From positions 1 through 44,675 of the forward strand of contig JANQMY010000294.1 in the NCBI GenBank assembly GCA_028279895.1: a stretch of 44,675 bases of DNA, read 5' to 3'. Below are positions 34,876-42,402 of this stretch, piece by piece. The DNA comes from Alphaproteobacteria bacterium (GTDB taxonomy: Bacteria > Pseudomonadota > Alphaproteobacteria > JANQMY01). The notes under the pieces were generated by a model. The model saw only the letters and a list, made by a program, of their open reading frames with translations. It was not told the DNA's origin and did not search any database. Both the position numbers and the translations under genes were made by a program. Every line of letters begins with the position of its first letter. The first letter of the stretch is position 1.

Positions 34876-34997
34876 AGTGTCACAACCCCAGTTTTCTGCG
34901 CTTAAAAGTCCCCACTTAGGCACTAAAACACCTCTCCAAACACTAGGGATTCTTATCTCTAGTCCCCACCCCTGTTCTGACTGTGGGGGTGCGTGAG

Positions 34998-35219
34998 ATG
35001 GGAGAAGTTATCCGCATTCACCGGGAGTTTGTGCACGACGAACAATTTGAGATCTGGGCCCATGAAATTGTCCAGGCCCTCAACATGAGCGAGATGCTGA
35101 AGGAAAGCCCCAGCTACGATGACGTGGTTGTAATCCACAAGATCGTCAAAGACGAGATCGCACGCGCGTTTGAGACGGTCTTCCCCCAGTCAGACACATC
35201 TCCTAAAGGAGGTGAGTGA
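34998..35219 (+). CDS. Hypothetical protein
   Basis: MGEVIRIHREFVHDEQFEIWAHEIVQALNMSEM. Confidence 0.6.
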   Translation: MGEVIRIHREFVHDEQFEIWAHEIVQALNMSEMLKESPSYDDVVVIHKIVKDEIARAFETVFPQSDTSPKGGE

Positions 35220-35220
35220 G

Positions 35221-35652
35221 ATGGAGGGCCTTCGCCTTGTTTTCAATGACGACTTCGCCGTTGGAGAATGGGTAGCGCGCCGTATCCCTTATATCGGTTC
35301 TGCAAAGGATTGGGGAGCGTTTCGCGCCATTGGTATAGCGAAGGGTGACAAGCCTATTGCCGGGGCCGTGTACAACAACTCGCGCGGCTTCGATATGGAA
35401 ATCAACTTTGCCGCCGATAGTCCGCGCTGGTGCACACGCGGAATGCTACGGGGCATCTTCTCTTACCCGTTCGTACAGTGCGGGTGCACGCGCGTCTCTG
35501 TGGCCACTGCCAAGCGGAATGCGCGCGCCCGGCGTTTCATTGAAGGTCTAGGTTTCAAGCAAGAAGGCTGCATCAGACGGGGCCTAGATGGGAAGCAGGA
35601 CGCCATTCTGTATGGGATGCAGCACGAACAATGCAGGTGGCTGAATGGGTAG
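35221..35652 (+). CDS. GNAT family acetyltransferase
   Basis: IGIAKGDKPIAGAVYNN...TRVSVATAKRNARARRFIEGLGFKQEGCIRRGLDGKQDAILYGM. Confidence 0.82.
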   Translation: MEGLRLVFNDDFAVGEWVARRIPYIGSAKDWGAFRAIGIAKGDKPIAGAVYNNSRGFDMEINFAADSPRWCTRGMLRGIFSYPFVQCGCTRVSVATAKRNARARRFIEGLGFKQEGCIRRGLDGKQDAILYGMQHEQCRWLNG

Positions 35653-35905
35653 AAAACGAATTGGCTCAGATTTACCGCCGCCTAACCCCGATCAGGTTGC
35701 AAGCTTTGATAAGACGGTGCGGATAGAGCTTGCTCGCGAAGTGGCGAAACTGAATGTGATCAATCAGTACACTCCTTTTGGCAACTGTCTATTCCCCGAC
35801 AAGAGAACGGAACAGAGCATTTTTCGAGCCCTCGTCTTGCCAGAGCGAATCCCGGAGCCTCCTACCATGTGCCCGTCCCCTTCTAGACACACAAGGAGAA
35901 GATAG
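35645..35905 (+). CDS. Hypothetical protein
   Basis: 86 aa, overlaps the GNAT stop. Confidence 0.6.
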   Translation: MGRKRIGSDLPPPNPDQVASFDKTVRIELAREVAKLNVINQYTPFGNCLFPDKRTEQSIFRALVLPERIPEPPTMCPSPSRHTRRR

Positions 35906-36238
35906 ATGAGTGATGAACTAAAAACCGTCAAAGACTACGAGTCTCTTGTGAACGAAAACTGGCCTGACGAGAGACCAGAAGTCCACCGAGCAATGGTATG
36001 TCTTTTGGCCGCCGCTGGTGATGTCGGCCCGAGCGTCATCCGCCTTGCCGTGTTCACCGGATACGACCAACGGGAGATAGCGCAGCTATCTAGGAATTGG
36101 CGGAAAAGCAAGATTTGGCAGCGTGAAAAAATCAAACATTCTGGTTGGTTCGACGAAGAGGGCGGAGGTATCGCTTTTCTTATGGATACTATGGTTGGAA
36201 TGGGGTCGCTAGAGCGCGTACCAGGACAAGACAAATGA
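35906..36238 (+). CDS. Hypothetical protein
   Basis: 110 aa, AGGAGA upstream. Confidence 0.65.
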   Translation: MSDELKTVKDYESLVNENWPDERPEVHRAMVCLLAAAGDVGPSVIRLAVFTGYDQREIAQLSRNWRKSKIWQREKIKHSGWFDEEGGGIAFLMDTMVGMGSLERVPGQDK

Positions 36239-36468
36239 CCACATATTACATGCATACACTGGATGGGAAGCCTGCGGCGTGGGATGAAAACCACGGCGGA
36301 TATATCTACGTCATTTCAGAACCGCAACCGACACGGACAACACCTCGCGTTCACGCAACTTCGCTGGGACAAATTCGACGTGAACAACACCATGACGCGA
36401 CACAACGCGCCTTTTCAGCGACCCACCGCAAGTACGGCTATATCCGCTTCACCATAGAGGGGAAGTGA
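36235..36468 (+). CDS. Hypothetical protein
   Basis: MTTYYMHTLDGKPAAWDENHGGYIYV; ATGA junction. Confidence 0.6.
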   Translation: MTTYYMHTLDGKPAAWDENHGGYIYVISEPQPTRTTPRVHATSLGQIRREQHHDATQRAFSATHRKYGYIRFTIEGK

Positions 36469-36677
36469 TGGACCCGCTTGACGACGCCTATAAGTGCGGC
36501 GGATGCGGCCATGAGTTTGACAGCGCCTCCGAACAATTCCCGTACTGCAACAAGTGTTCCTATCCTTGGCCTGCACAAATGAAGGTTAATCCACATATCC
36601 CAGCGGGCTGGCAATGCCCCCGCTGCAACACAGTCTGGAGCCCTGAGGTTAAGAAGTGTGAGAGGTGTACGGAATGA
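36468..36677 (+). CDS. Double zinc-ribbon protein
   Basis: YKCGGCGHEF..CNKC and WQCPRCNTVWSPEVKKCERC. Confidence 0.7.
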   Translation: MDPLDDAYKCGGCGHEFDSASEQFPYCNKCSYPWPAQMKVNPHIPAGWQCPRCNTVWSPEVKKCERCTE

Positions 36678-37012
36678 TTGAGTTGTCTTTTGATCACGGA
36701 CCGTATCCGTCGGAGGCTATGCTTGACGGTGTTAGAGCTATCCAAGATGCGGATGAAGCTCGCCTGTTTATGCTGGAAACACTCGACGAAATTCGCGACC
36801 TGATGCCCTACATGGGCATTACGCGTATCGACCGGGAAAATGATTTCGATAAGCCCATTGCGGAAATCACCCTAACAACGGGTGGTTGGTCTGGTTGCGA
36901 AGATCTTATTGAGGCCATGAACTCCACAGTCGTTATCGGGATGATGTGGCATAGCAAGTGGGAACGTGGTGGCCGGTTTACCTATGAAGTTCCATTGAGG
37001 TGTACGGAATGA
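36674..37012 (+). CDS. Hypothetical protein
   Basis: MIELSFDHGPYPSEAMLDGV; ATGA junction, ends RCTE. Confidence 0.65.
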   Translation: MIELSFDHGPYPSEAMLDGVRAIQDADEARLFMLETLDEIRDLMPYMGITRIDRENDFDKPIAEITLTTGGWSGCEDLIEAMNSTVVIGMMWHSKWERGGRFTYEVPLRCTE

Positions 37013-37272
37013 GACTAACACCAAACGAAAAGGCCGAAATTCAAGCGATCATCGAATTCGGTGGTGAAACCCATCTAATCGACACAGTTCTGGACTCTAG
37101 GGTTCACAGACGTCTGCGCATAGGTGGGTACATAACTGTGCACAAGCCTACGGGCGGTTGGAGCAAGCCCTTTAAGCGCGTGAGGATTACGCCAAAAGCC
37201 GAAAGCGCGCATTCCCGCTTTCGAAAAGATTGGTGCTCAGCAGTTGAATGCGACATAGGGGGCATGGAATGA
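37009..37272 (+). CDS. Hypothetical protein
   Basis: MRLTPNEKAEIQAIIEFGGETH; ATGA junction. Confidence 0.6.
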   Translation: MRLTPNEKAEIQAIIEFGGETHLIDTVLDSRVHRRLRIGGYITVHKPTGGWSKPFKRVRITPKAESAHSRFRKDWCSAVECDIGGME

Positions 37273-37529
37273 AAAACAGTTTAGATGCTGCTATAGACGC
37301 AATGGAGCCGGTGCAAAAGGCGTTCTCTGCAATACCAGCGGGCCATATGAGTCACTACGACCGGAAGCGTCTTGCTGTTGCAGGTCTAATTGCATTCCTT
37401 GAAGCTGAAGAACATGCCAACTTTGAACGGTTTGAACGCTGTGTGACTGTGAGTGAAAATCGCCATCGGCAATTTATGGGCGGCTGGTTTGTGGAGCGTA
37501 TCGCAGAACTGAAAGACGCACTCCCGTAA
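37269..37529 (+). CDS. Hypothetical protein
   Basis: MKNSLDAAIDAMEPVQKAFSAIPAGHMSHYDRK; ATGA junction. Confidence 0.65.
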   Translation: MKNSLDAAIDAMEPVQKAFSAIPAGHMSHYDRKRLAVAGLIAFLEAEEHANFERFERCVTVSENRHRQFMGGWFVERIAELKDALP

Positions 37530-37545
37530 AACTGAGGTGTACGGA

Positions 37546-37899
37546 ATGAAAGTGATTATCGCCGGGTCGCGCAAGCCAGGGTTTAAAGTGTCAGGCGACA
37601 TTTGGGCCATGATGGACGGCCTGAGCACTGTCATAACAGAGGTCGTTTCGGGCAAAGCCAAAGGCGTTGATAAATGGGGTGAAGACTTTGCGAAGTTCAA
37701 GGGCATTCACGTTGAGCCCTTCCCTGCCAATTGGGACTATCACGGCGAAGCTGCTGGCCCAATACGCAATGCAGAAATGGTCAAATACGCCGATGCTCTC
37801 ATAGCCTTCCCTGGTGGAAGTGGAACAGCAGACGTAACCAAGAAAGCCAAGGCAGCAGGTCTACTTGTTATAGAGATTACACCGTCTAGGGAGACGTGA
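37546..37899 (+). CDS. SLOG-family protein (DUF2493/YpsA-related)
   Basis: MKVIIAGSRKP...VVSGKAKGVDKWGEDFAKFKGIHVEPFPANWDYHGEAAGPIRNAEMVKYADALIAFPGGSGTADVTKKAKAAG. Confidence 0.85.
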   Translation: MKVIIAGSRKPGFKVSGDIWAMMDGLSTVITEVVSGKAKGVDKWGEDFAKFKGIHVEPFPANWDYHGEAAGPIRNAEMVKYADALIAFPGGSGTADVTKKAKAAGLLVIEITPSRET

Positions 37900-38082
37900 A
37901 TGATTGGACCAATTGAAGGAATTGGCGGGATAGCGTTTGCCGCCCTAATCGTATGGGCGTTCGTCTATGCCCCGCTTAGTGAGCGCATTGAAGTTCTAGA
38001 GTCCCAATGTATAGAGATCACTCCTTCCCGAACTTCGGACTCTGCGCCGACTTCGTATAAAAATACTTCGGGTCACCGGTAA
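37900..38082 (+). CDS. Small membrane protein
   Basis: GPIEGIGGIAFAALIVWAFVYAPL TM segment. Confidence 0.5.
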   Translation: MIGPIEGIGGIAFAALIVWAFVYAPLSERIEVLESQCIEITPSRTSDSAPTSYKNTSGHR

Positions 38083-38204
38083 TGCTTTCGGCCAGTTTAT
38101 CGATCGCGTCCATGACACTTGAGGGAGCCCTAAAGTTGCGTTATAACGACAGGCCTGTTACCGTTGTGCGCGGATACCGGGAACTCATGACAGACAACAC
38201 GTAA
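38082..38204 (+). CDS. Possible 40-aa protein
   Basis: TAATG overlap with upstream stop; MLSASLSIASMTLEGALKLRYNDRPVTVVRGYRELMTDNT*. Confidence 0.35.
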   Translation: MLSASLSIASMTLEGALKLRYNDRPVTVVRGYRELMTDNT

Positions 38205-38237
38205 AACCAGTTTGCTTATAGGAAACACGAAGGTGAA

Positions 38238-38513
38238 GTGATGGCCGACTGCACGCATGATGAGGCGCACAACGCAACCATCACGGTAAATTTTCTGAAG
38301 GACACGGGCCAATTTTTTGCTGAAATTCGGATTGAGTGCCAGTGTGGCCAGCCGTTTCAGTTTCTGGGCCTGCCGCTTGGGGTTGATCTGAACGGCGCCG
38401 CGATCAGTCCGGATGGGCTTGAGTTACGGGTTGCAATTGCACCGCTTGGGTCGGTTCCACAACCGCTGGACGCGCAACGGTTAAGCCAGGGACACGGCAA
38501 CACCCAAACTTAA
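38238..38513 (+). CDS. Hypothetical protein, last plus-strand early gene
   Basis: 91 aa, GAAGGTGAAGTG upstream. Confidence 0.55.
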   Translation: MMADCTHDEAHNATITVNFLKDTGQFFAEIRIECQCGQPFQFLGLPLGVDLNGAAISPDGLELRVAIAPLGSVPQPLDAQRLSQGHGNTQT

Positions 38514-38618
38514 GACTGCTCCGGACAACAAGCCCCAGAAAATAATTCTCTTCTGCCCCAATTCCAGCATGGCAACCCGGCGCGTAAGTTTAGCGAACTC
38601 GTCGTCTTGCGTTAACAC
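38481..38618 (-). CDS. 45-aa single-TM protein (holin-like candidate), GTG start
   Basis: VLTQDDEFAKLTRRVAMLELGQKRIIFWGLLSGAVLSLGVAVSLA*; AGGGA upstream; below the ORF-track cutoff; overlaps the plus-strand gene end by 33 bp. Confidence 0.5.
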   Translation of the reverse strand: MLTQDDEFAKLTRRVAMLELGQKRIIFWGLLSGAVLSLGVAVSLA

Positions 38619-38626
38619 ATCGTTAA

Positions 38627-38733
38627 TCCCTAACTGGGACCGTCTCACCGCCTGCGGGCGGGCGAGACTGCGAGCGTCCTAGGCGCTCAAGGTGCGTGTT
38701 ACGGCACGCGGTTCGGGGTGCTCCTACACCCCG
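38627..38733. other. Array of five consecutive hairpins
   Basis: TCCC/GGGA, GTCTC-CCGCC/GGCGG-GAGAC, GAGCG/CGCTC, GCGTG/CACGC and CGGGGTG/CACCCCG in 107 bp; no T tract. Confidence 0.7.
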
Positions 38734-38741
38734 GCCCTCGC

Positions 38742-39029
38742 TTATGGTCTGTCCAGAAACGAAGTGAAATAATGTGCGAGCCACCCTAAACCGGCTCCGA
38801 TACCCCCGGATGTGGGAAAGAGAACCCACTGGCGCTGTTCAATCTTGTCCACGCGCTTGATGAGGTTTTTATAGTTTTCGTCGGTCTGCTTTTGATCTTC
38901 AATGTACTGTTCGAGTGTTGTCTGTATTTTCACCACGACGGGGACTTGCTTTTCAAATGCCGTGACGAGTTTGTCTTGGCTCTTTTTCAACGTGTCGATG
39001 TGTACCTGGATCGCGTCCAGATCACTCAC
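38742..39029 (-). CDS. Coiled-coil plus C-terminal TM protein (lysis cassette)
   Basis: GTG at 39029: VSDLDAIQVHIDTLKKSQDKLVTAFEK...LFPTSGGIGAGLGWLAHYFTSFL. Confidence 0.6.
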   Translation of the reverse strand: MSDLDAIQVHIDTLKKSQDKLVTAFEKQVPVVVKIQTTLEQYIEDQKQTDENYKNLIKRVDKIEQRQWVLFPTSGGIGAGLGWLAHYFTSFLDRP

Positions 39030-39201
39030 CGCACAGTCTCTCGTATTTTGTGTTGTGTGCCTCAATCTCGCGCTTAGTATCGATTGTATCGGTGCGGGAG
39101 AAGGTGATTGGCTTGAATATGTCACATTCAGTCACGACGGTAGGGGGATTTTTGCAGGCGCTTATGCAACTCAGCATTAGTAAGATTGTCAATTTCTTCA
39201 T
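39022..39201 (-). CDS. o-spanin-like lipoprotein (Rz1-like), 59 aa
   Basis: MKKLTILLMLSCISACKNPPTVVTECDIFKPITFSRTDTIDTKREIEAHNTKYERLCGE*: signal peptide with lipobox ISAC; out-of-frame overlap with the i-spanin-like gene; just below the 60-aa ORF cutoff. Confidence 0.8.
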   Translation of the reverse strand: MKKLTILLMLSCISACKNPPTVVTECDIFKPITFSRTDTIDTKREIEAHNTKYERLCGE

Positions 39202-39364
39202 CGATCTTCGCCGCCTGTTTTAAACGTCGCAACTGAATGCGAAGCCTCTTGTTTTGTATTTTCAACCGCTCATAATCCCGCGTCCGCCACCGCTGCCGCC
39301 ACGCTACCCAATAGCCGGGAATGGCGGCAAGACTAGCGACGATCGCGAGAATGCTGGCGGTCAC
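39128..39364 (-). CDS. i-spanin-like protein (Rz-like)
   Basis: N-terminal TM MTASILAIVASLAAIPGYWVAW then basic coiled coil RLKIQNKRLRIQLRRLKQAAKIDEEIDNL. Confidence 0.65.
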   Translation of the reverse strand: MTASILAIVASLAAIPGYWVAWRQRWRTRDYERLKIQNKRLRIQLRRLKQAAKIDEEIDNLTNAELHKRLQKSPYRRD

Positions 39365-39858
39365 GGTTCCTGGGGGTCGACGTCCGGCATATCCAATTCA
39401 GACGCCGCCTCGATTACGTCACCTAGTTGTTCAAGCTTGGTGATGAATGCCCGAATGCGCTCGGCGTCGGCTTCCTTGAACCCGGATGCGCGTTCCGCGG
39501 AATCACAGAAAGCCAGCTCAACGCGGATCGTCGCGAGCGCGTTGTTGACGTCTTGAAGATCGCTGTTCTGGATACGCCGAACCGGCTTGGCGGCTGCAAG
39601 CTGGAACGGCCTTGGATGGGAATGCGGCGCATCCAGTTCCGGCTCGCCTGCAAAATGCTCGAACCGGTCCTTAAAATGAGCGACCATCGCCTTGCAGCGC
39701 TTCAAGTCGTGAATGCTGGTTTCGTGCCGGGTCGCTGAAGCGCACGCAGCCGTTTCCTGCATAAAATTGTCAATCCGATCAATAAGGCCTTGAATGTCGC
39801 TGTTGGTTACCGTTTCCGGAAACGCAACACCTTCCATAAAGCCAAGCTCATCAGCCAT
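39361..39858 (-). CDS. Hypothetical protein
   Basis: 165-aa ORF in lysis region. Confidence 0.65.
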   Translation of the reverse strand: MADELGFMEGVAFPETVTNSDIQGLIDRIDNFMQETAACASATRHETSIHDLKRCKAMVAHFKDRFEHFAGEPELDAPHSHPRPFQLAAAKPVRRIQNSDLQDVNNALATIRVELAFCDSAERASGFKEADAERIRAFITKLEQLGDVIEAASELDMPDVDPQEP

Positions 39859-39862
39859 CAGA

Positions 39863-40066
39863 CTACTCCTTCGTAAGCGTTACAGGGGTTTTGGAAACAA
39901 AGCGCAGGATGAGATTCACGACGCCCATAATTGCGCCGATCGCTACTTCCTGCGTTTCCGCGTTCATCACGTCGGTGACGCCGGTCGTTTCGAGTATGAC
40001 GCCCGCGACCATGATGAGATTGGCCCAGATTGTTCGGCTGGCCCAAAATGGTTTGGAATCAGGCAT
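39863..40066 (-). CDS. Holin-like membrane protein
   Basis: MPDSKPFWASRTIWANLIMVAGVILE...AIGAIMGVVNLILRFVSKTPVTLTKE. Confidence 0.75.
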   Translation of the reverse strand: MPDSKPFWASRTIWANLIMVAGVILETTGVTDVMNAETQEVAIGAIMGVVNLILRFVSKTPVTLTKE

Positions 40067-40490
40067 TGAATTTCTCCTTTGCCCAGGGTTTTACATTGAA
40101 TGAGGGGCACGCCTTCTTTACTCCCGGCACGTCCTTGTGCCCGATGATTTGGGCGTCCGGGTCTTTTGCTTTCCAAAGCCGAAGAATGGCCTCTAGGGAC
40201 TTGAATTGTTTCGGGGTAAAGTTGTTCTCTGGTTTCTTGTTGTCATCCACGCCGCCGACAAGACACACGCCCAAGCTTATGGAATTGATGGGCCGGGCAT
40301 GAGCGCCGACGATGTTTTCAGGCCGTCCGTCTTCAATGTCACCGTTGCGCCGAATGACTTTGTGGTACCCTACGTCCGCAAAGCCTTTCTCTAAATGCCA
40401 CTCTCTTATTTCCTCCACGCCGATATCCATGTCCGGCGGTGTCGCTGAGCAATGGACAACGAGATACTTGACTTTTCGGAGTAACGACAT
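40059..40490 (-). CDS. N-acetylmuramoyl-L-alanine amidase endolysin (T7 lysozyme-like)
   Basis: YLVVHCSATPPDMDIGVEEIREWHLEKGFADVGYHKVIRRNGDIEDGRPENIVGAHA...QIIGHKDVPGVKKACPSFNV. Confidence 0.93.
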   Translation of the reverse strand: MSLLRKVKYLVVHCSATPPDMDIGVEEIREWHLEKGFADVGYHKVIRRNGDIEDGRPENIVGAHARPINSISLGVCLVGGVDDNKKPENNFTPKQFKSLEAILRLWKAKDPDAQIIGHKDVPGVKKACPSFNVKPWAKEKFNA

Positions 40491-40491
40491 T

Positions 40492-40878
40492 TCAGAGGCG
40501 GCGGGCCAGCACTGCCACGGCTTTTGTAAGGGTTACGAGCAGCGCCTTCGCGGAGGACAGATCCGTCACATTATCTTCTACCCACTTGGCTGCCTGAGCG
40601 GGGGTACGGCGCACAAGCTGTTTAATTGCTACGTCGTCCTTGGCGGCGCGGGCATCCTGTTCTTCTTTGAGCTTCTCTGCCTGTTCTTTTGCTTCTTCCG
40701 CGTCCAGATCGAACCCCTGAAGCGCTAAAACCGCCGCGGCGCGCTGCTCCTCCGTGGCTTCAGGCTTAAAGTCAATGCGCCATGTGTTTTTGTCTGACTC
40801 GTCTTTCAGTGACACGCCGAATATCGGGCAAACCTTAGCCACACGTTCGGCCAGGCGAGATGCGTTTGTTAGTACCAT
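40492..40878 (-). CDS. Hypothetical protein
   Basis: 128-aa ORF. Confidence 0.65.
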   Translation of the reverse strand: MVLTNASRLAERVAKVCPIFGVSLKDESDKNTWRIDFKPEATEEQRAAAVLALQGFDLDAEEAKEQAEKLKEEQDARAAKDDVAIKQLVRRTPAQAAKWVEDNVTDLSSAKALLVTLTKAVAVLARRL

Positions 40879-42182
40879 ACAACACCTGTAAGTGTGTTTG
40901 AGAAGAGGGCCGGACTTCCGTTGTCCCCATAGAATGTCACCGCGCTAGCGCCAGTGTTTGTTGATTCCAAACCACTAAGATAGTGAAATCCCAAGCCGAC
41001 ATTGCCCGTATATGAGCATGTATGCTGAAAAGTAATGCCCGCCGTTGAAAACGTAAGTGCCATGGTGCCAAGCTCCGCGGACGTCGTGCTATCAAGCCCA
41101 ATCGCGTGTGTACCCGCGTTGTCGGCGGTGTGTGTGACGCTGCCGATGAAATTCGACGTCACTGGCTCCACTTCAAGCCCGCGAACACAACTCACGCGCA
41201 TTGTGGAAGAGTTGTTGGACGCGCGGTGGGTCGTTCCTGAGTAAGTCCATGAGTTATCCGTATCCCCAAGCTGATAGCTGACTGCAACCCGATTTCCTGC
41301 GTTCCAGAGCCCAAACCAAGCCTCACCCCCACCAGACGCAAAGCCGCCGAATTTTGTTTGAGTTTGGCCCGTTGTGCTTGTGGTGCGGATCGTTCCAAGA
41401 TACCGCCGTGTCGTCGCCCCGCTTTTAACAAGCACCCCGTCTTGGCGGGTCAGCGCCGTCGCGCGGGTCGTGTCATTGGTCCACACCAGTGATTCGAGCG
41501 CCAAGGCCCCCGAATTATTGTAGCCGAAAATGTCGAAGTTTGAGTCCGCCGCCAGCCCCGACAGGGAGAGTGATGTTTCGGCCAAGTCGATTGTGGCCCA
41601 AGCGGATGACCCATCGTAAAGCGCAATTTTGTCTCCGGTATACGGCGTATAATACACGGTCGTGGCGGCCGTCACATCGGATGTCAACACCGGCACGCCG
41701 GACGTTAGGGTCAACCGCCCCTCCGCAGCCATGGACCCACCAGAATCACCACCAACAACGATGTGAAACTGATCGTTGGTCACATTGAAGGTAGCGAAAT
41801 AAACGCCGTTAAGCGCTATATCGCCAGCCGCGAGAGCCGAACCGTCAGATTTCTTGATGGTCTTGGCCGTCAATCCATCAACCGCCAATGTGGGGTCCGC
41901 GCCTGTATTGGCCGCATGGGCGCGGAAACATACGAGGCCGATATCAGCTAGGGCGGCGTGCCCATTGCCCCCGGCGTTCCCACTTGTCGCCAAGGTATAG
42001 GCCGTTGCGGACCCGGCTGTGACCAGATTCCCTTGGACGTCTTCATACCACCGCGCTATGGCCCCGAACATGGCCCGCATTGTGTCGTTGACGGCGCTGG
42101 GCAGCATACCCTCAGGCGCACCCCCAGGCGCAGCGGAGGTGTTATTGCCGTCCGTTGTGTTCCATTGCGAAACGTTCGTCAT
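40869..42182 (-). CDS. Tail fiber/spike protein
   Basis: N-terminus VSQWNTTDGNNTSAAPGGAPEGMLPSAVNDTMRAMFGAIARWYED is a common phage tail fiber start. Confidence 0.8.
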   Translation of the reverse strand: MTNVSQWNTTDGNNTSAAPGGAPEGMLPSAVNDTMRAMFGAIARWYEDVQGNLVTAGSATAYTLATSGNAGGNGHAALADIGLVCFRAHAANTGADPTLAVDGLTAKTIKKSDGSALAAGDIALNGVYFATFNVTNDQFHIVVGGDSGGSMAAEGRLTLTSGVPVLTSDVTAATTVYYTPYTGDKIALYDGSSAWATIDLAETSLSLSGLAADSNFDIFGYNNSGALALESLVWTNDTTRATALTRQDGVLVKSGATTRRYLGTIRTTSTTGQTQTKFGGFASGGGEAWFGLWNAGNRVAVSYQLGDTDNSWTYSGTTHRASNNSSTMRVSCVRGLEVEPVTSNFIGSVTHTADNAGTHAIGLDSTTSAELGTMALTFSTAGITFQHTCSYTGNVGLGFHYLSGLESTNTGASAVTFYGDNGSPALFSNTLTGVVWY

Positions 42183-42201
42183 TCAATTACCGTTCGTTGT
42201 C

Positions 42202-42402
42202 ATGACAAAGATAGCTTTTGTATTGGCTACACTTATTGGCTTCATGCTCCTGTTCGGCGTTGACCCCCAGCCACCACTAGTCTTCACGGCGTGGGTGCTT
42301 GGCTGCATAGCGATTTTTTGCAGGCAGTTTTTTGTCGAGGCAAAAGTGCAAAAAATGGAGCGAGAAAGAATTAGACAGGAGCTTGAGACGGAAGGCCGCT
42401 GA
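42202..42402 (+). CDS. Isolated plus-strand small membrane protein (moron candidate)
   Basis: MTKIAFVLATLIGFMLLFGVDPQPPLVFTAWVLGCIAIFCRQFFVEAKVQKMERERIRQELE; no clear RBS. Confidence 0.5.
   Translation: MTKIAFVLATLIGFMLLFGVDPQPPLVFTAWVLGCIAIFCRQFFVEAKVQKMERERIRQELETEGR

Noticed and set aside
38642-38733. Interpretation of the hairpin array as an intrinsic terminator
   Set aside because: No T tract follows any of the hairpins on either strand
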